Assembly: GCF_014199525.1 (NCBI RefSeq)
Contig: NZ_JACHNU010000003.1
Span: forward strand, 124,001-188,000
Length of the DNA stretch: 64,000 bases
Origin: Conexibacter arvalis
GTDB taxonomy: Bacteria; Actinomycetota; Thermoleophilia; Solirubrobacterales; Solirubrobacteraceae
Reading direction: 5' to 3'
The position numbers and the translations under genes were made by a program. The stretch's first letter is position 1. Each line of letters starts with the position of its first letter. This document shows positions 44,031 through 53,251 of this stretch, piece by piece. The notes below the pieces were generated by a model. It did no database searches. It was not told the origin of the DNA and saw only the letters and a list, made by a program, of their open reading frames with translations.

Positions 44031-45113
44031 TCACCCGTGCGCGCCAACGGCCGATGCGGCACCGCCGGACGCGGCGGTCGCACCGCCCGCCGGAGCGTCG
44101 CCGGCCCGCTCCAGCTCGAACGCCTCGGCGATCAGCTCGTACGAGCGGCGGCGGGCCTCGTGGTCGTGGGTGATCGTCACGACGATCGCCTCCTCCGCGC
44201 CGTACTCCGCGGCGGCCTCCTCGATCCCGGCGCGGACGCTCGCGGGGGTGCCGACGATCGTGCGGCGGCCCCGTGGGCGGCCATCGAGCGGGGTGCCCCG
44301 GGACTCGAGGAAGCGGACCGCCTTCTCGACCGGCGGCACCTCGATCAGCCGCCCCTGCCGCAACAGCGTCATCGCCATCCGCGCGCTGGTCGACAGCAGC
44401 CGCGCCTCCTCCTCGCTGTCGGCGGCGAGCGCCCAGACGCCGATCGCGACCTGCGGCGCCTCCAGCCGGCGACCGGACTGGAAGCGGTCGCGATAGGCCT
44501 GCGCGTTCTCCGCGCCGCGCGAGTTGATGAAGTCGGCGAAGGCGTACGGGATCCCCAGCTCGGCCGCCCACAGCGCGCTCTGCGGCGAGGAGCCGAGCAG
44601 CCACGGCGCCGGCAGGTGCGGCCGCCCCGGCAGCCACTTCGCGTAGCGGGAGAACGGGTGGCCGTGCGGGAGGTCGTCGTCGAAGTAGCCGAGCAGCTCG
44701 GCGAGCTGCTGCGGGAAGTCGTCGGGCGCGGCCTGGCGGCGGTCGCGCTGCAGCGCGAGCATCGCGTGGCCGTCGGAGCCGGGCGCGCGGCCGATCCCGA
44801 GGTCGATCCGGCCCGGGAAGAGGCCGGCGAGCATCGAGAAGCTCTCCGCCACCTTCAGCGGGCTGTAGTGCGGCAGCATCACGCCGCCGGAGCCGACGCG
44901 GATCCGCTCGGTCGCGGCGGCGATCGGGCCGATCAGGACCTCCGGGCCTGGGCTCGCGAGCATCGGCCCGCCGTGGTGCTCGGCGACCCAGTAGCGGTGG
45001 TAGCCAAGGCGGTCGGCCAGCCGCGCGAGGTCGATGGTGTTGCGCAGCGCCTGCGCGCCGGTCGAGCCCTCGGCGATCGGCGACTGGTCGAGGACGCTCA
45101 CTCTCAGTGCCAT
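44031..45113 (-). CDS. LLM-class flavin/F420-dependent oxidoreductase (luciferase-like monooxygenase)
   Basis: 360 residues. LLM-family pattern: RYWVAEHHG (~50), GSGGVMLPHYSPL, GRIDLGIGRAPG, and LLGSSPQSALWAAELG. Uses FMN or F420; substrate unknown. ATG at 45113 chosen because the conserved fold begins LRVSVLDQSP there. 19 bases upstream of zwf, in the same direction. Confidence 0.85.
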   Translation of the reverse strand: MALRVSVLDQSPIAEGSTGAQALRNTIDLARLADRLGYHRYWVAEHHGGPMLASPGPEVLIGPIAAATERIRVGSGGVMLPHYSPLKVAESFSMLAGLFPGRIDLGIGRAPGSDGHAMLALQRDRRQAAPDDFPQQLAELLGYFDDDLPHGHPFSRYAKWLPGRPHLPAPWLLGSSPQSALWAAELGIPYAFADFINSRGAENAQAYRDRFQSGRRLEAPQVAIGVWALAADSEEEARLLSTSARMAMTLLRQGRLIEVPPVEKAVRFLESRGTPLDGRPRGRRTIVGTPASVRAGIEEAAAEYGAEEAIVVTITHDHEARRRSYELIAEAFELERAGDAPAGGATAASGGAASAVGAHG

Positions 45114-45271
45114 GCCATCGATTGTTGCACGTGCATGGACTTTCGCTCGGGGCGGGCTCTCCCCGCGCGGCGGAGCCGGGGCGCGGCGGCGCGGCGCGGC
45201 GCGGCGGCGACGGTCCAGCACGCGCCGGTTGGACCGTTTCGCGCGCGAGTTCCCCGCCGTACGGTCGTTGC

Positions 45272-46210
45272 ATGGAACCGACCGAGCTGATCTGGATGAG
45301 CGGTCGCTTCGTGCCCTGGGCCGAGGCGAACGTGCACGTGCTGACCCACGGACTCCACTACGGCACGGGCGTATTCGACAGCCTGCGGACGTACGCGACC
45401 GACGCCGGTCCGGCGCTCGTCCACCATCGCGCCCACCACGAGCGGCTGCGCGACTCGGCGCGGCTGTACGGGATGGAGCTGCCGTTCTCGGTCGACGAGC
45501 TGACCGCCGCCACGCGCGAGCTGGTCGGCGGCAGCGGCCTGCGCGAGAGCTACGTGCGGACGATCGCCTTCCGCGGCTCTGGCGCGATGGGCGTCTCGCC
45601 GAGAGGCAGCCCGGTCGAGGTCGCGATCGCGACCTGGGGCTGGGGCGCCTATCTCGGCGACGAGGCGGCGACGCGGGGCATCCGGGCGAAGGTCTCCTCG
45701 TGGCGGCGGATCGGCCACCAGACCCACCTGCCCGGCGCGAAGGCGACCGCCCACTACCTCAACTCGGTGCTGGCCCGGAGCGAGGCCGAGGAGCTCGGCT
45801 TTGACGAGGCGATCCTGCTCGACGACGACGGCCTGCTCGCCGAGGGCTCGGGCGAGAACCTCTTCCTCGTCAAGGACGACCTCCTCATCACCCCGCCGCT
45901 CGCCTCCGGCGCGCTCGGCGGCATCACCCGCGCGGCGGTGCTGGAGCTGGCCGCGGCGCTCGAGATCCCGCTCGCCGAGCGGCCGGTGACGCGCGGAGAG
46001 CTGTACCTCGCCGACGAGCTGTTCATGACCGGCACCGCGGCCGAGATCACCCCGGTCCGCGAGGTCGACCTGCGCCCGATCGGCGCCGGCCTCCGCGGAC
46101 CGGTGACCGAGCGGATCCAGTCGGCCTACGACGCCGCCGTCCACGGCCGCGATCCGCGCTTCGCCCACTGGCTCGACGTCGTGCCGGTCGCGACCGGCTC
46201 GCCGGCCTGA
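45272..46210 (+). CDS. ilvE: Branched-chain amino-acid aminotransferase (class IV PLP)
   Basis: 312 residues from the ATG at 45272. HVLTHGLHYGTGVFD, the PLP Lys in GAKATAHYLNSVL and EGSGENLFLV are the class IV landmarks. Interconverts branched-chain amino acids and keto acids. TACGGT 6 bases before the ATG, leaderless type. Confidence 0.9.
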   Translation: MEPTELIWMSGRFVPWAEANVHVLTHGLHYGTGVFDSLRTYATDAGPALVHHRAHHERLRDSARLYGMELPFSVDELTAATRELVGGSGLRESYVRTIAFRGSGAMGVSPRGSPVEVAIATWGWGAYLGDEAATRGIRAKVSSWRRIGHQTHLPGAKATAHYLNSVLARSEAEELGFDEAILLDDDGLLAEGSGENLFLVKDDLLITPPLASGALGGITRAAVLELAAALEIPLAERPVTRGELYLADELFMTGTAAEITPVREVDLRPIGAGLRGPVTERIQSAYDAAVHGRDPRFAHWLDVVPVATGSPA

Positions 46211-46380
46211 CCGGCGGCGGTCGCTGGCGGTCTGTAGCCGGTTTACAGGCCCGTTTTTACTAGCGACTTGACGCTGCGCGCTCCTACTGGCTACTGTCCA
46301 AAACGTGGTGAGCGCCCCCTTCCGGAGAGCCGCCGGTACGGAGCCGAACGGCGGTTCCCCGACACGGAAGGAGGGATGCC
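46211..46380. other. Low-GC intergenic patch
   Basis: Sequence 46240-46300 is much lower in GC than the backbone, with TTTACAGGCC and TTTTTACTAGC. Probably the promoter area for the small peptide at 46381. Confidence 0.3.
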
Positions 46381-46452
46381 ATGGAGGCCGCAGTCACCAT
46401 GCTCGCGCTCGCGCTGCTGCTCATGGTCATCGATCAGATGCGACAGCGATAG
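46381..46452 (+). CDS. 23-residue hydrophobic peptide
   Basis: MEAAVTMLALALLLMVIDQM and RQR, with AAGGAGGG five bases before the ATG, an almost perfect ribosome site. A membrane peptide; could be a small toxin-like or leader peptide. A 26-base near-repeat of its start occurs at 46551. Confidence 0.45.
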   Translation: MEAAVTMLALALLLMVIDQMRQR

Positions 46453-46466
46453 ACGCGGTCACCACA

Positions 46467-46501
46467 CCCCGGGCAGGAGTCGGCTCCGAGCCTGCCCGGG
46501 G
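46467..46501 (+). terminator. Hairpin after the peptide
   Basis: CCCCGGGCAGG/CCTGCCCGGGG, 11-base stem, 13-base loop. Confidence 0.6.
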
Positions 46502-46518
46502 CACCCCGGCAACGACAA

Positions 46519-46542
46519 GGGCCTCGGATCGCTCCGAGGCCC
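46519..46542 (+). terminator. Second hairpin
   Basis: GGGCCTCGGA/TCCGAGGCCC around TCGC, 10-base stem, before the repeated short open frame at 46551. Confidence 0.5.
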
Positions 46543-46550
46543 TCGCCCAC

Positions 46551-46589
46551 ATGGAGACCGTAGTCACCATGCTCGCCAACACAGCGTAG
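46551..46589 (+). repeat. Near-repeat of the 46381 peptide start
   Basis: ATGGAGACCGTAGTCACCAT matches ATGGAGGCCGCAGTCACCAT except for two bases, and continues GCTCGC in both. It encodes a 12-residue frame (METVVTMLANTA). Duplicated peptide module or decayed copy. Confidence 0.45.
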
Positions 46590-46595
46590 CCCACG

Positions 46596-46955
46596 ATGAA
46601 CGCCAACAACAAGGACACTGATCGCACCGTCACGGATCTCGCACAGCTCGGCGCGCAGGTCAGCCTCCTCGAGGACCTCGCCGACAGTATGCGTACGGCC
46701 CGCGACAGAGCGATCGTGGATGCGTGGGAGAGCGGGGCTCCGGTGCGGGCAATCGCCGAAGCTGCCCTCGTGTCCGCCGGCCGCGTCCAGCAGATCGTCG
46801 ACGAGCACGCCGAGAAGGAGGGCCGGAGGCAGAACCGTGCACTGTCGGGGCAGCTGGCGCGAGCCGCAACGGCCGCCCAGGAGGGCGTGGCGAAGGATGC
46901 CGTCGCGCTGCGCGCCTATCTCCTCGGCGAACCCCCGGACGGGAGGGAGGCGTAG
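46596..46955 (+). CDS. Hypothetical HTH-containing protein
   Basis: 119 residues. Two-helix HTH-like segment VRAIAEAALVSAGRVQQIVD (~48-67) resembles sigma region 4 or MerR-like helices; the rest is charged helix. Not recognised. Part of the accessory patch. Confidence 0.5.
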   Translation: MNANNKDTDRTVTDLAQLGAQVSLLEDLADSMRTARDRAIVDAWESGAPVRAIAEAALVSAGRVQQIVDEHAEKEGRRQNRALSGQLARAATAAQEGVAKDAVALRAYLLGEPPDGREA

Positions 46956-46981
46956 CCGTCCGGAGGGAGGCGTAGCCGTCC
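46942..46981 (+). repeat. 20-bp tandem duplication at the gene end
   Basis: GGAGGGAGGCGTAGCCGTCC twice in tandem, spanning the stop codon of the HTH gene. Recent slippage or duplication. Confidence 0.7.
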
Positions 46982-47014
46982 GCTCGCCTCCGGGAGCGGA
47001 CACAGATCGCCCCC

Positions 47015-48457
47015 TCATCCGCCGCCGGTCAACTCCCGCCACGCGGCGACGAGCCGTTCGGCGCCGAGCGCCAGCTCCGGCTCGGGCGCGGCGTAGGCGA
47101 TCCGGATCGCGGCGACGGCGGCCGGAGCGCCGGCGCGCTCCGCGGCGCCGCCCGACCAGCCCGGAGCGACGTGCGGGCGGCCGGCGGCGACGTCGACGCC
47201 GTGGCGCGCGGCGGCCGCGGCGAGCGCGTCGCCGTCGATCCCCGACTCCGCCGGAAGCTCGGCCCACAACGACCAGCCGCCCTCGGCGCTCGCGATCGTC
47301 CATTCCGGAACCGACGCAAGGAGGGTCGAGCGCAGCTGCTCCATCCGCGCGCGGGCCTGCGCGACGCGGGCGCTCCGCAGCGCGTCGGCCTGCCCCAGCA
47401 GCTGGATCGCGGCGAGCTGGGAGAGGATCCCGGTGCCGAGGTCGCGCGCCGCCTTCAGCCGCACGAGACGGCCGATCGTCGGGCGCGGCGCGACGACCCA
47501 GCCGATCCGCAGCCCGGCCCACGCCAGCTTGTCGAGCGAGCCGACCCGCACGACCCGCTCGGGCGCGAGCGCCCGCAGCGACGGCAGCGGTCCGTCGAAG
47601 CGCAGCTCGTCGAGCGCGGCGTCCTCGACGACCAGCACGTCCCGCTCGGCCGCCGCCTCGATCAGCGCCGGCCGGCGGCCGAGCGCGATCGAGCGGCCCG
47701 TGGGGCTGTGGCAGCCCGGCATCAGGTAGACGAGCGCGACCACGGCCCGGCGCAGCAGCTCGCGCAGCGCGTCGGGGCGCATGCCGGCGCGGTCGCCGGC
47801 GACGGCCACCGGACGCCCGCCGGCGCGCTCGAACAGCTCGAGCGCGCCCGGGTAGGTCGGCGCGTCGACCGCGACCGGCTGGCCGCGGCCGACGAACAGC
47901 GACGCCAGCAGCGACAGCGCCTCGTGGGCGCCGTTGGTGATCAGCACCTCGCCGGGATCGACCGGCTCGCCGTCGCGGGCGAGGCGCTCGGCGACCGCGG
48001 CGCGCAGCGACGGCATCCCCTGCGGGTCGTAGCCGTGCGGCTCGACCAGGCCGGCGGCGTCGCCGAGCCCCACCGCGACGCCGGCGACCAGCTCGTCGAG
48101 CGGCGGCGATGCGACGGCGAGGTCGACGTGCGCGGCGTCGGGAGCCAGCAGCCGCTGGAGCTGTGGCAGCTGCGTCCCGGGCGCCCGACCGCGGCGGCCG
48201 AGCGAGCGCACGACCGTGCCCGAGCGCTCGCGAGAGGAGACCAGTCTGCGCTCGCGCAGCGCGGCGTAGGCGTGCACGACCGTCGCGCGGCTGACGCCGA
48301 GCTCCGCCGCCAGCCGCCGCTCGGCCGGCAGCCGCACGCCGTCCAGCGCCCCGCGCTCGATCACCGCGCCGAGCGCGTCGGCGAGCCGGTCGCCGAGCGG
48401 CCCCGGCCGCCCGCGCCAGTCTCCGAGCTGCGCGGCCAGCCAGCTCACGGCCGCCAT
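47015..48457 (-). CDS. MocR-type regulator (GntR winged helix fused to class I aminotransferase)
   Basis: 480 residues. N-terminal GntR wHTH (LPAERRLAAELGVSRATVVH, ~43-62), then an aminotransferase-like domain with candidate PLP Lys in GSLDKLAWAGLR. MocR proteins sense PLP or amino compounds and regulate neighbours; target not evident. GGAG about 8 bases before the ATG. Confidence 0.85.
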   Translation of the reverse strand: MAAVSWLAAQLGDWRGRPGPLGDRLADALGAVIERGALDGVRLPAERRLAAELGVSRATVVHAYAALRERRLVSSRERSGTVVRSLGRRGRAPGTQLPQLQRLLAPDAAHVDLAVASPPLDELVAGVAVGLGDAAGLVEPHGYDPQGMPSLRAAVAERLARDGEPVDPGEVLITNGAHEALSLLASLFVGRGQPVAVDAPTYPGALELFERAGGRPVAVAGDRAGMRPDALRELLRRAVVALVYLMPGCHSPTGRSIALGRRPALIEAAAERDVLVVEDAALDELRFDGPLPSLRALAPERVVRVGSLDKLAWAGLRIGWVVAPRPTIGRLVRLKAARDLGTGILSQLAAIQLLGQADALRSARVAQARARMEQLRSTLLASVPEWTIASAEGGWSLWAELPAESGIDGDALAAAAARHGVDVAAGRPHVAPGWSGGAAERAGAPAAVAAIRIAYAAPEPELALGAERLVAAWRELTGGG

Positions 48458-48485
48458 CGCACCACTCCGCCCTGCGCGCCCACGG

Positions 48486-49091
48486 TCACGCCCTCGCGGC
48501 CGCGCTGTCGGCCAGCGCGGCGAGCGCCGCCTCGACGCGCTCGGCGGGGATGCCGCGGCCGTCGCGCAGGTGGGCGAGCAGCTCGCCGGCGAACGGGGCG
48601 AGCAGCAGGTCGGCGAAGACGGCGGCGTCGAGGTCCGGGCGCAGCTCGCCGATCAGCAGCGCGACGTGCTGCTGCCAGGCGACGTAGGAGCCGGTCATGT
48701 AGCGAGCGCCCGGCCTGGAGGTCTCCGACGCCAGCAGCACGTGGCGGTGGCGCTCGCAGAAGGCGGCGAGCGCCGCGATGAACGCGAGCAGCCGCTCGCG
48801 CGTCGGCGCACCGGGGCCGAGCGGCGGCGTGCCGCGCACGATCGCCTCCTGCAGCTCCCGCTCGCGCTCGCCGAGCAGCTCGTCGAGCAGCGTCGCCTTG
48901 TCGCCGAAGCGGCGGAAGACGGTCGCCTTGCCGACACCGGCGGCGGCCGCGACCTCTCCCATCGTCACGTTGCCGACGCCGCGCTCGGCGAACAGGCGCT
49001 CGGCGGCCGCGATGATCCGCCGGCGGTTGCGCGCCGCGTCGGCCCGCTCGCGCGGCGCCGCCCCGGCGACGGGCAGGTCGATCGGCTCCAT
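48486..49091 (-). CDS. TetR-family transcriptional regulator
   Basis: 201 residues. TetR HTH at residues 23-67 (RRIIAAAERLFAERGVGNVT, then VGKATVFRRFGDKATLLDEL). Ligand and target unknown. TAGACT 7 bases before the ATG, leaderless type. Confidence 0.85.
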   Translation of the reverse strand: MEPIDLPVAGAAPRERADAARNRRRIIAAAERLFAERGVGNVTMGEVAAAAGVGKATVFRRFGDKATLLDELLGERERELQEAIVRGTPPLGPGAPTRERLLAFIAALAAFCERHRHVLLASETSRPGARYMTGSYVAWQQHVALLIGELRPDLDAAVFADLLLAPFAGELLAHLRDGRGIPAERVEAALAALADSAAARA

Positions 49092-49266
49092 CGGCCGCAG
49101 TCTATGCCGCTCCGAGAGGCGTCGCCCAGACCAACCGGACCATGCTCTCGATTCCCGCGCCGAGCCCGGAAGCGGGGCGGTTCGCGCCGGCGCCCTCCGC
49201 GCCGGATCGGCCACCGCTCGGCATGAATGCCCGCGTTCATGAATCAAGCCGCGGCGATCTGGACCG

Positions 49267-51051
49267 ATGGACGAGAGCGTGACCCTGCTCCTGCTCCTCA
49301 CGACGGCCGTCGCGATCGCCGCGCTCGGCGCGACCGGCCGGCAGCTCCACCGCCGGGCGCTGCAGCGCGCCGAGGCGAACTTGCGCACGATCTTCGACAC
49401 CGCTCCGATCGGCAACGCCGTGCTCGACGCGCGCGACACGGTCGTCGAGGCCAACCAGGCGCTCGCGCGCATCACCGGCTTCACCGCGCTGGAGCTGCGC
49501 GGTCGCACGCTCGACCAGCTCGTCCACCCCGAGGATGCCGCGCCGCTGCGCGAGGCGCTCGGGCTGCTGCGCAACGGCGAGCGCGGCGGGCTGGAGACCG
49601 AGATCCGCTGCCTGCACGCGAGCGGCCACCCGGTGCCGGCGGCCGTCCACGCCGCCGCGCTGCGGGAGCCCGAGGGCCGCCGCGCACCGCGCGTGCTGCT
49701 GCAGGTCGTCGACATCACCGAGCGCAAGCGTGTCGAGGAGCACCTCCAGCACATGGCCGACCACGACCCGCTGACCGGCCTGCTCAACCGCCGCCGCTTC
49801 GAGCAGGAGCTGGAGCGCCACGTCGCCCGCGCCCGCCGCTACGGCGTCGAGGGGGCCGTGCTCGTGATCGACGTCGACCGCTTCAAGCAGGTCAACGACG
49901 CGTACGGCCACAGCACCGGCGACCGTGTGATCACGAGCGTCGCGCGCGTCCTGCGCCGGCGGCTGCGGACGACCGACACCGTCGCCCGCCTTGGCGGCGA
50001 CGAGTTCGCGGTGCTGCTGCCGAAGGCCGACCGGCGGGAGGCCGAGATCGTCGCGCGCAGACTGGTCGAGGCGGTCCGCGCCCAGGCCGAGGCCGCCGAG
50101 ACCGGCAGGGAGGGCGTCACGATCAGCGTCGGCGTCGCCGTGCTCGACGAGCGCGCCGAGCTGAGCGCCGAGGCGACCGTCGTCGACGCCGACCTCGCGA
50201 TGTACGACGCCAAGGACGCCGGCGGCGACGGCTGGGCCTTCTTCTCCGCCGAGATCCACGCCCACCGCCGCAACCGCGCCCGCACGACCTGGCGCGACCG
50301 GATCGTCGACGCGCTCGCGAACGACCGCTTCGACCTCGTCGCCCAGCCGGTGCTCGACGCCCGCACCGGCGCGGTCGTCCAGCATGAGCTGCTGCTGCGG
50401 ATGGCCGGACCCAGCGGCACGCTGATCCCGCCGGCGGCGTTCCTCCAGATCGCCGAGCGCGACGGCCTTATCGTGGCGATCGACCATTGGGTCGTGCGCC
50501 GCGCGATCGCACTGCTGGCCGAGCTGGAGGACCGCGGCGCCGCGACGCGCGTCGAGGTGAACATAGCCGGCCGCTCGCTCGCCGACGCGACGCTGATGGC
50601 CGGGATCGCCGCGGAGCTGCGCGCCACCGGCGTCGACCCGGGCAACCTCGTCTTCGAGATCTCCGAGGCCTCGGCGGTCGCCGACGTCCAGCTCGCGCGC
50701 GCCTTCGCCCAGCACGTCCAGGGCCTTGGCTGCCAGTTCGCGATCGACGACTTCGGCGCCGGGCTCGGGTCGCTCTATTACCTCAAGCACCTGCCGTTCG
50801 ACGTGCTCAAGCTCGACGGCGAGCTGGTCGGCAACTGCGCCCGCAACCCGACCGACCGCCTGCTCGTCGAGTCGGCGGTGCGGGTCGTCCACGGCCTCGG
50901 CCGCACGGCCGTCGCCGAGCAGGTCGGCGACGCCGAGACGCACGCCCTGCTGGTCGCGCTCGACGTCGACCTCGTCCAGGGTCACCACTTCGCGATGCCG
51001 CAGCCGCTGGCGACCGCCTTCGCGCCCCGAACCGCGCTCACCGCCGGTTGA
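49267..51051 (+). CDS. Membrane-anchored PAS-GGDEF-EAL protein
   Basis: 594 residues. An N-terminal hydrophobic helix (VTLLLLLTTAVAIAALGA) is followed by PAS (~38-150), GGDEF with intact RLGGDEF at ~241, and EAL in degenerate form (HELLLRM at ~373, Glu kept), DDFGAG at ~494. A cyclase is plausible; phosphodiesterase activity is less certain because of the changed EAL motif. Confidence 0.88.
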   Translation: MDESVTLLLLLTTAVAIAALGATGRQLHRRALQRAEANLRTIFDTAPIGNAVLDARDTVVEANQALARITGFTALELRGRTLDQLVHPEDAAPLREALGLLRNGERGGLETEIRCLHASGHPVPAAVHAAALREPEGRRAPRVLLQVVDITERKRVEEHLQHMADHDPLTGLLNRRRFEQELERHVARARRYGVEGAVLVIDVDRFKQVNDAYGHSTGDRVITSVARVLRRRLRTTDTVARLGGDEFAVLLPKADRREAEIVARRLVEAVRAQAEAAETGREGVTISVGVAVLDERAELSAEATVVDADLAMYDAKDAGGDGWAFFSAEIHAHRRNRARTTWRDRIVDALANDRFDLVAQPVLDARTGAVVQHELLLRMAGPSGTLIPPAAFLQIAERDGLIVAIDHWVVRRAIALLAELEDRGAATRVEVNIAGRSLADATLMAGIAAELRATGVDPGNLVFEISEASAVADVQLARAFAQHVQGLGCQFAIDDFGAGLGSLYYLKHLPFDVLKLDGELVGNCARNPTDRLLVESAVRVVHGLGRTAVAEQVGDAETHALLVALDVDLVQGHHFAMPQPLATAFAPRTALTAG

Positions 51052-51139
51052 CACGCGCTCGCGGCCCCGCCCGGCCGCGGCTGCCGCACGGCGCGAGCGC
51101 CGCCCCCGCGCGGCCGCTCGCCTCCGGCGCGGCGCCGCC

Positions 51140-52099
51140 CTACCCCCGCGTCCGCAGCGCGTTCAACAATGCCGCGCCGGCCGCGGCGTCGGGGATCGTG
51201 ACGAGCAGCTCGCGGCCGTCGACACGGACGATCCGCAGCCCCTCGCCGCCGCGCAGCACGACGGCGGTCATGCCCGGCCGCGCCTTGCGGTAGCCCCAGC
51301 CGCCGACGCGCCACGGGTCGATCATGGTCGGCTCGGCGCCGGCGATCTCGGCGAGCGGGACGGTCTGGCGCGGCCAGCCGAACGGCCCATAGGCGATCGC
51401 CAGGCCGCGCCGGTCGACCGTCACGACGATCTCGGTCAGCGCGCCGGCCGCGATCGCGGCGACGACGCCGCCGAGCGCGAGCCCCCACCCGCCGGGCCCG
51501 CCGACGACGACCGCCGCGACGAGCAGGCCGCCGCCGAGCACGACGGCGCCGACGACAGCCGGCCGGCTGACGAGCGCGCGGCTCCAGACGACCCGCTCGC
51601 CCGGCGCCAGCGCGACATCATCGCCGCTGCTGCTGCCCACGCCGTCGCCCCGGCCCGGCTCCCCGAGCGGCCGCCCGCGCTCCAGCGCCCACGCGGCGAG
51701 GCCGGCGAGCGCGCCGGCGGCCAGCGCGAGCGCGACGCTCGGCAGCCCGACCTCGTCGGCGGCGCGCCAGTCGGCGGCGCCGTCGTTGGCGGCGAGCGTG
51801 ATCAGCCCGAGCGCGGTCAGGAAGGCGAGCGTCGCCCATGCGTAGGGCGCGACCGTCAGCCGCAGTCCCGCAGCGCCGCGCGCCCGCGCCTGCCACACCA
51901 GCCCGCCCCAGGCGACCAGCTCCGCGACCGCCACCGCCGCGACGAAGATCCACAGCGGCATGCGGCCGTCGGGCTCGCCGCCGACGCCCCAGTGGGTGGC
52001 GATCGGGTCCGGCAGGTCGCCGGCGAGCAGCGCCGCGGCGGCGAAGGCCAGCAACGCCGCGAGCGGCCCTCCGGCCAGCAGGATCGCGCGTCTCAGCAT
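51140..52099 (-). CDS. DUF1648 membrane protein
   Basis: 319 residues. Starts with a membrane helix and the DUF1648 signature LPDPIATHWGVGGEPDG. About six membrane helices and a C-terminal soluble PH-like domain. In operon with a YtrA-type regulator (7-base overlap), a common arrangement. Confidence 0.75.
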   Translation of the reverse strand: MLRRAILLAGGPLAALLAFAAAALLAGDLPDPIATHWGVGGEPDGRMPLWIFVAAVAVAELVAWGGLVWQARARGAAGLRLTVAPYAWATLAFLTALGLITLAANDGAADWRAADEVGLPSVALALAAGALAGLAAWALERGRPLGEPGRGDGVGSSSGDDVALAPGERVVWSRALVSRPAVVGAVVLGGGLLVAAVVVGGPGGWGLALGGVVAAIAAGALTEIVVTVDRRGLAIAYGPFGWPRQTVPLAEIAGAEPTMIDPWRVGGWGYRKARPGMTAVVLRGGEGLRIVRVDGRELLVTIPDAAAGAALLNALRTRG

Positions 52100-52449
52100 T
52101 GGGCCTCCTTCACCAGTTCCACGACCTCGCCGTCGGAGACGCCCTGCCGCCGGGCGAAGGCGACCAGCTCGCGCGCCCGCTCGGCGACGGCGAGCCGGCG
52201 GCGCTGCGCGTCGCCGGCGCGGACGACCGCGCCGCGACCGCGGCGCAGCTCGATCAGCCCGTCGTCGCGCAGCTCGCCGTAGGCGCGCAGCACCGTGTGG
52301 ACGTTGACGTCGAGCGCCGCCGCCAGCTCGCGCGCGGACGGCAGCCGCTCGCCGTCGGCGACCTCGCCGGCGGCGATCGCGCGGCGCACGCCCGCGTCGA
52401 TCTGCTCGTGCAGCGGCGCCGGCCGCGACGGATCGATCCGAATCAGCAT
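52093..52449 (-). CDS. YtrA-type GntR regulator
   Basis: 118 residues. GntR wHTH (LPSARELAAALDVNVHTVLR) plus a short C-terminal helix typical of the YtrA subfamily. Starts at an ATG that touches the operator repeat at 52449, so the transcript is probably leaderless or very short-leadered. Regulates the DUF1648 gene and itself. Confidence 0.8.
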   Translation of the reverse strand: MLIRIDPSRPAPLHEQIDAGVRRAIAAGEVADGERLPSARELAAALDVNVHTVLRAYGELRDDGLIELRRGRGAVVRAGDAQRRRLAVAERARELVAFARRQGVSDGEVVELVKEAQC

Positions 52450-52471
52450 TGTTCTATTGATACTAGAACAA
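52449..52471 (-). promoter_or_regulatory. Inverted-repeat operator of the YtrA-type operon
   Basis: Perfect TTGTTCTA (52449-52456) and TAGAACAA (52464-52471) with a 7-base spacer; matches the usual GntR operator geometry. Contains TAGTAT-like -10 sequence on the minus strand and overlaps the start codon, so binding would block transcription. Confidence 0.65.
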
Positions 52472-52502
52472 TCGACCCGGCCAGCCCCTCCCAGCGTGCC
52501 GG

Positions 52503-52563
52503 CGCCGCGAACTCCGGTCGTCCGCACCCCGTGGAGGGGGAGAAACGACCGGAGTTCGCGGCG
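52503..52563. terminator. Long terminator hairpin of the Mrp operon
   Basis: A 19-base perfect stem (52503-52521 with 52545-52563), 23-base loop, beyond the MnhG stop. Confidence 0.6.
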
Positions 52564-52594
52564 GGCGGCCCGTGCGCGTCCGCGCCACCGCCCG

Positions 52595-52942
52595 TCAGCC
52601 GGCCGCGCGCTCGTCGACCTCGGTCGCGCCCTCGGCGTCGGGGGCGCGACCGTTGGCGCGGTCGCGCATGTAGGCGGCGTTGGCGATTGCGTGGGCGGCG
52701 ATCGGTGTCGTCAGCAGCAGGAACAGCGCGACGACGACGGCGCGGGCGATCGTCGCGCCGTCGCGGGTGCCGATCGAGGCGGCGAGGATCGCGACCGAGC
52801 CGAGCATCGACGCCTTGCTCGCCGCCTGCAGCCGCGGGAAGAGCCCTCTCATCCGGATCACGCCGTAGACGGTGACCGCGCTGACGACGATCCCGAGCGC
52901 GATCAGCACGACCCCGAGCGCCTGCAGGATCGTGTCGATCAT
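52595..52942 (-). CDS. mnhG: Na+/H+ antiporter subunit G
   Basis: 115 residues, three membrane helices; GLFPRLQAASKASMLG is characteristic of MnhG/MrpG. Last gene of the operon, overlaps mnhF by 4 bases. Confidence 0.9.
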   Translation of the reverse strand: MIDTILQALGVVLIALGIVVSAVTVYGVIRMRGLFPRLQAASKASMLGSVAILAASIGTRDGATIARAVVVALFLLLTTPIAAHAIANAAYMRDRANGRAPDAEGATEVDERAAG

Positions 52943-53208
52943 CGGAACGGCCCTCCCCCGCGGTCCGACCGCGCGGCCGCCAGCGTCGCGACGAACGACA
53001 GCGCCGCGAGCGCCAGCGCGCCGTCGAGGTAGTAGGGGACCTCGCGCAGGTACGACAGCAGCGCCAGCAGCCCGACGCAGACCACCGTCAGCAGGTCGAG
53101 CGCCACGATCCGCTCCAGCACGTCGCGGGCGCGCAGCAGCACGATCGCGCCGAGCGCGAGGAAGGAGGTCACGCAGGCGAGCGCGACGACTATCACGACC
53201 TCGGGCAT
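52939..53208 (-). CDS. mnhF: Na+/H+ antiporter subunit F
   Basis: 89 residues from the ATG at 53208, three membrane helices; LLRARDVLERIVALDLLT is the MnhF pattern. Overlaps mnhG; 43 bases after mnhE. Confidence 0.88.
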   Translation of the reverse strand: MPEVVIVVALACVTSFLALGAIVLLRARDVLERIVALDLLTVVCVGLLALLSYLREVPYYLDGALALAALSFVATLAAARSDRGGGPFR

Positions 53209-53251
53209 CAGGTGCGCACCTTGGGTTTGGCGCGGCGGGCGGAAGCTGGCA

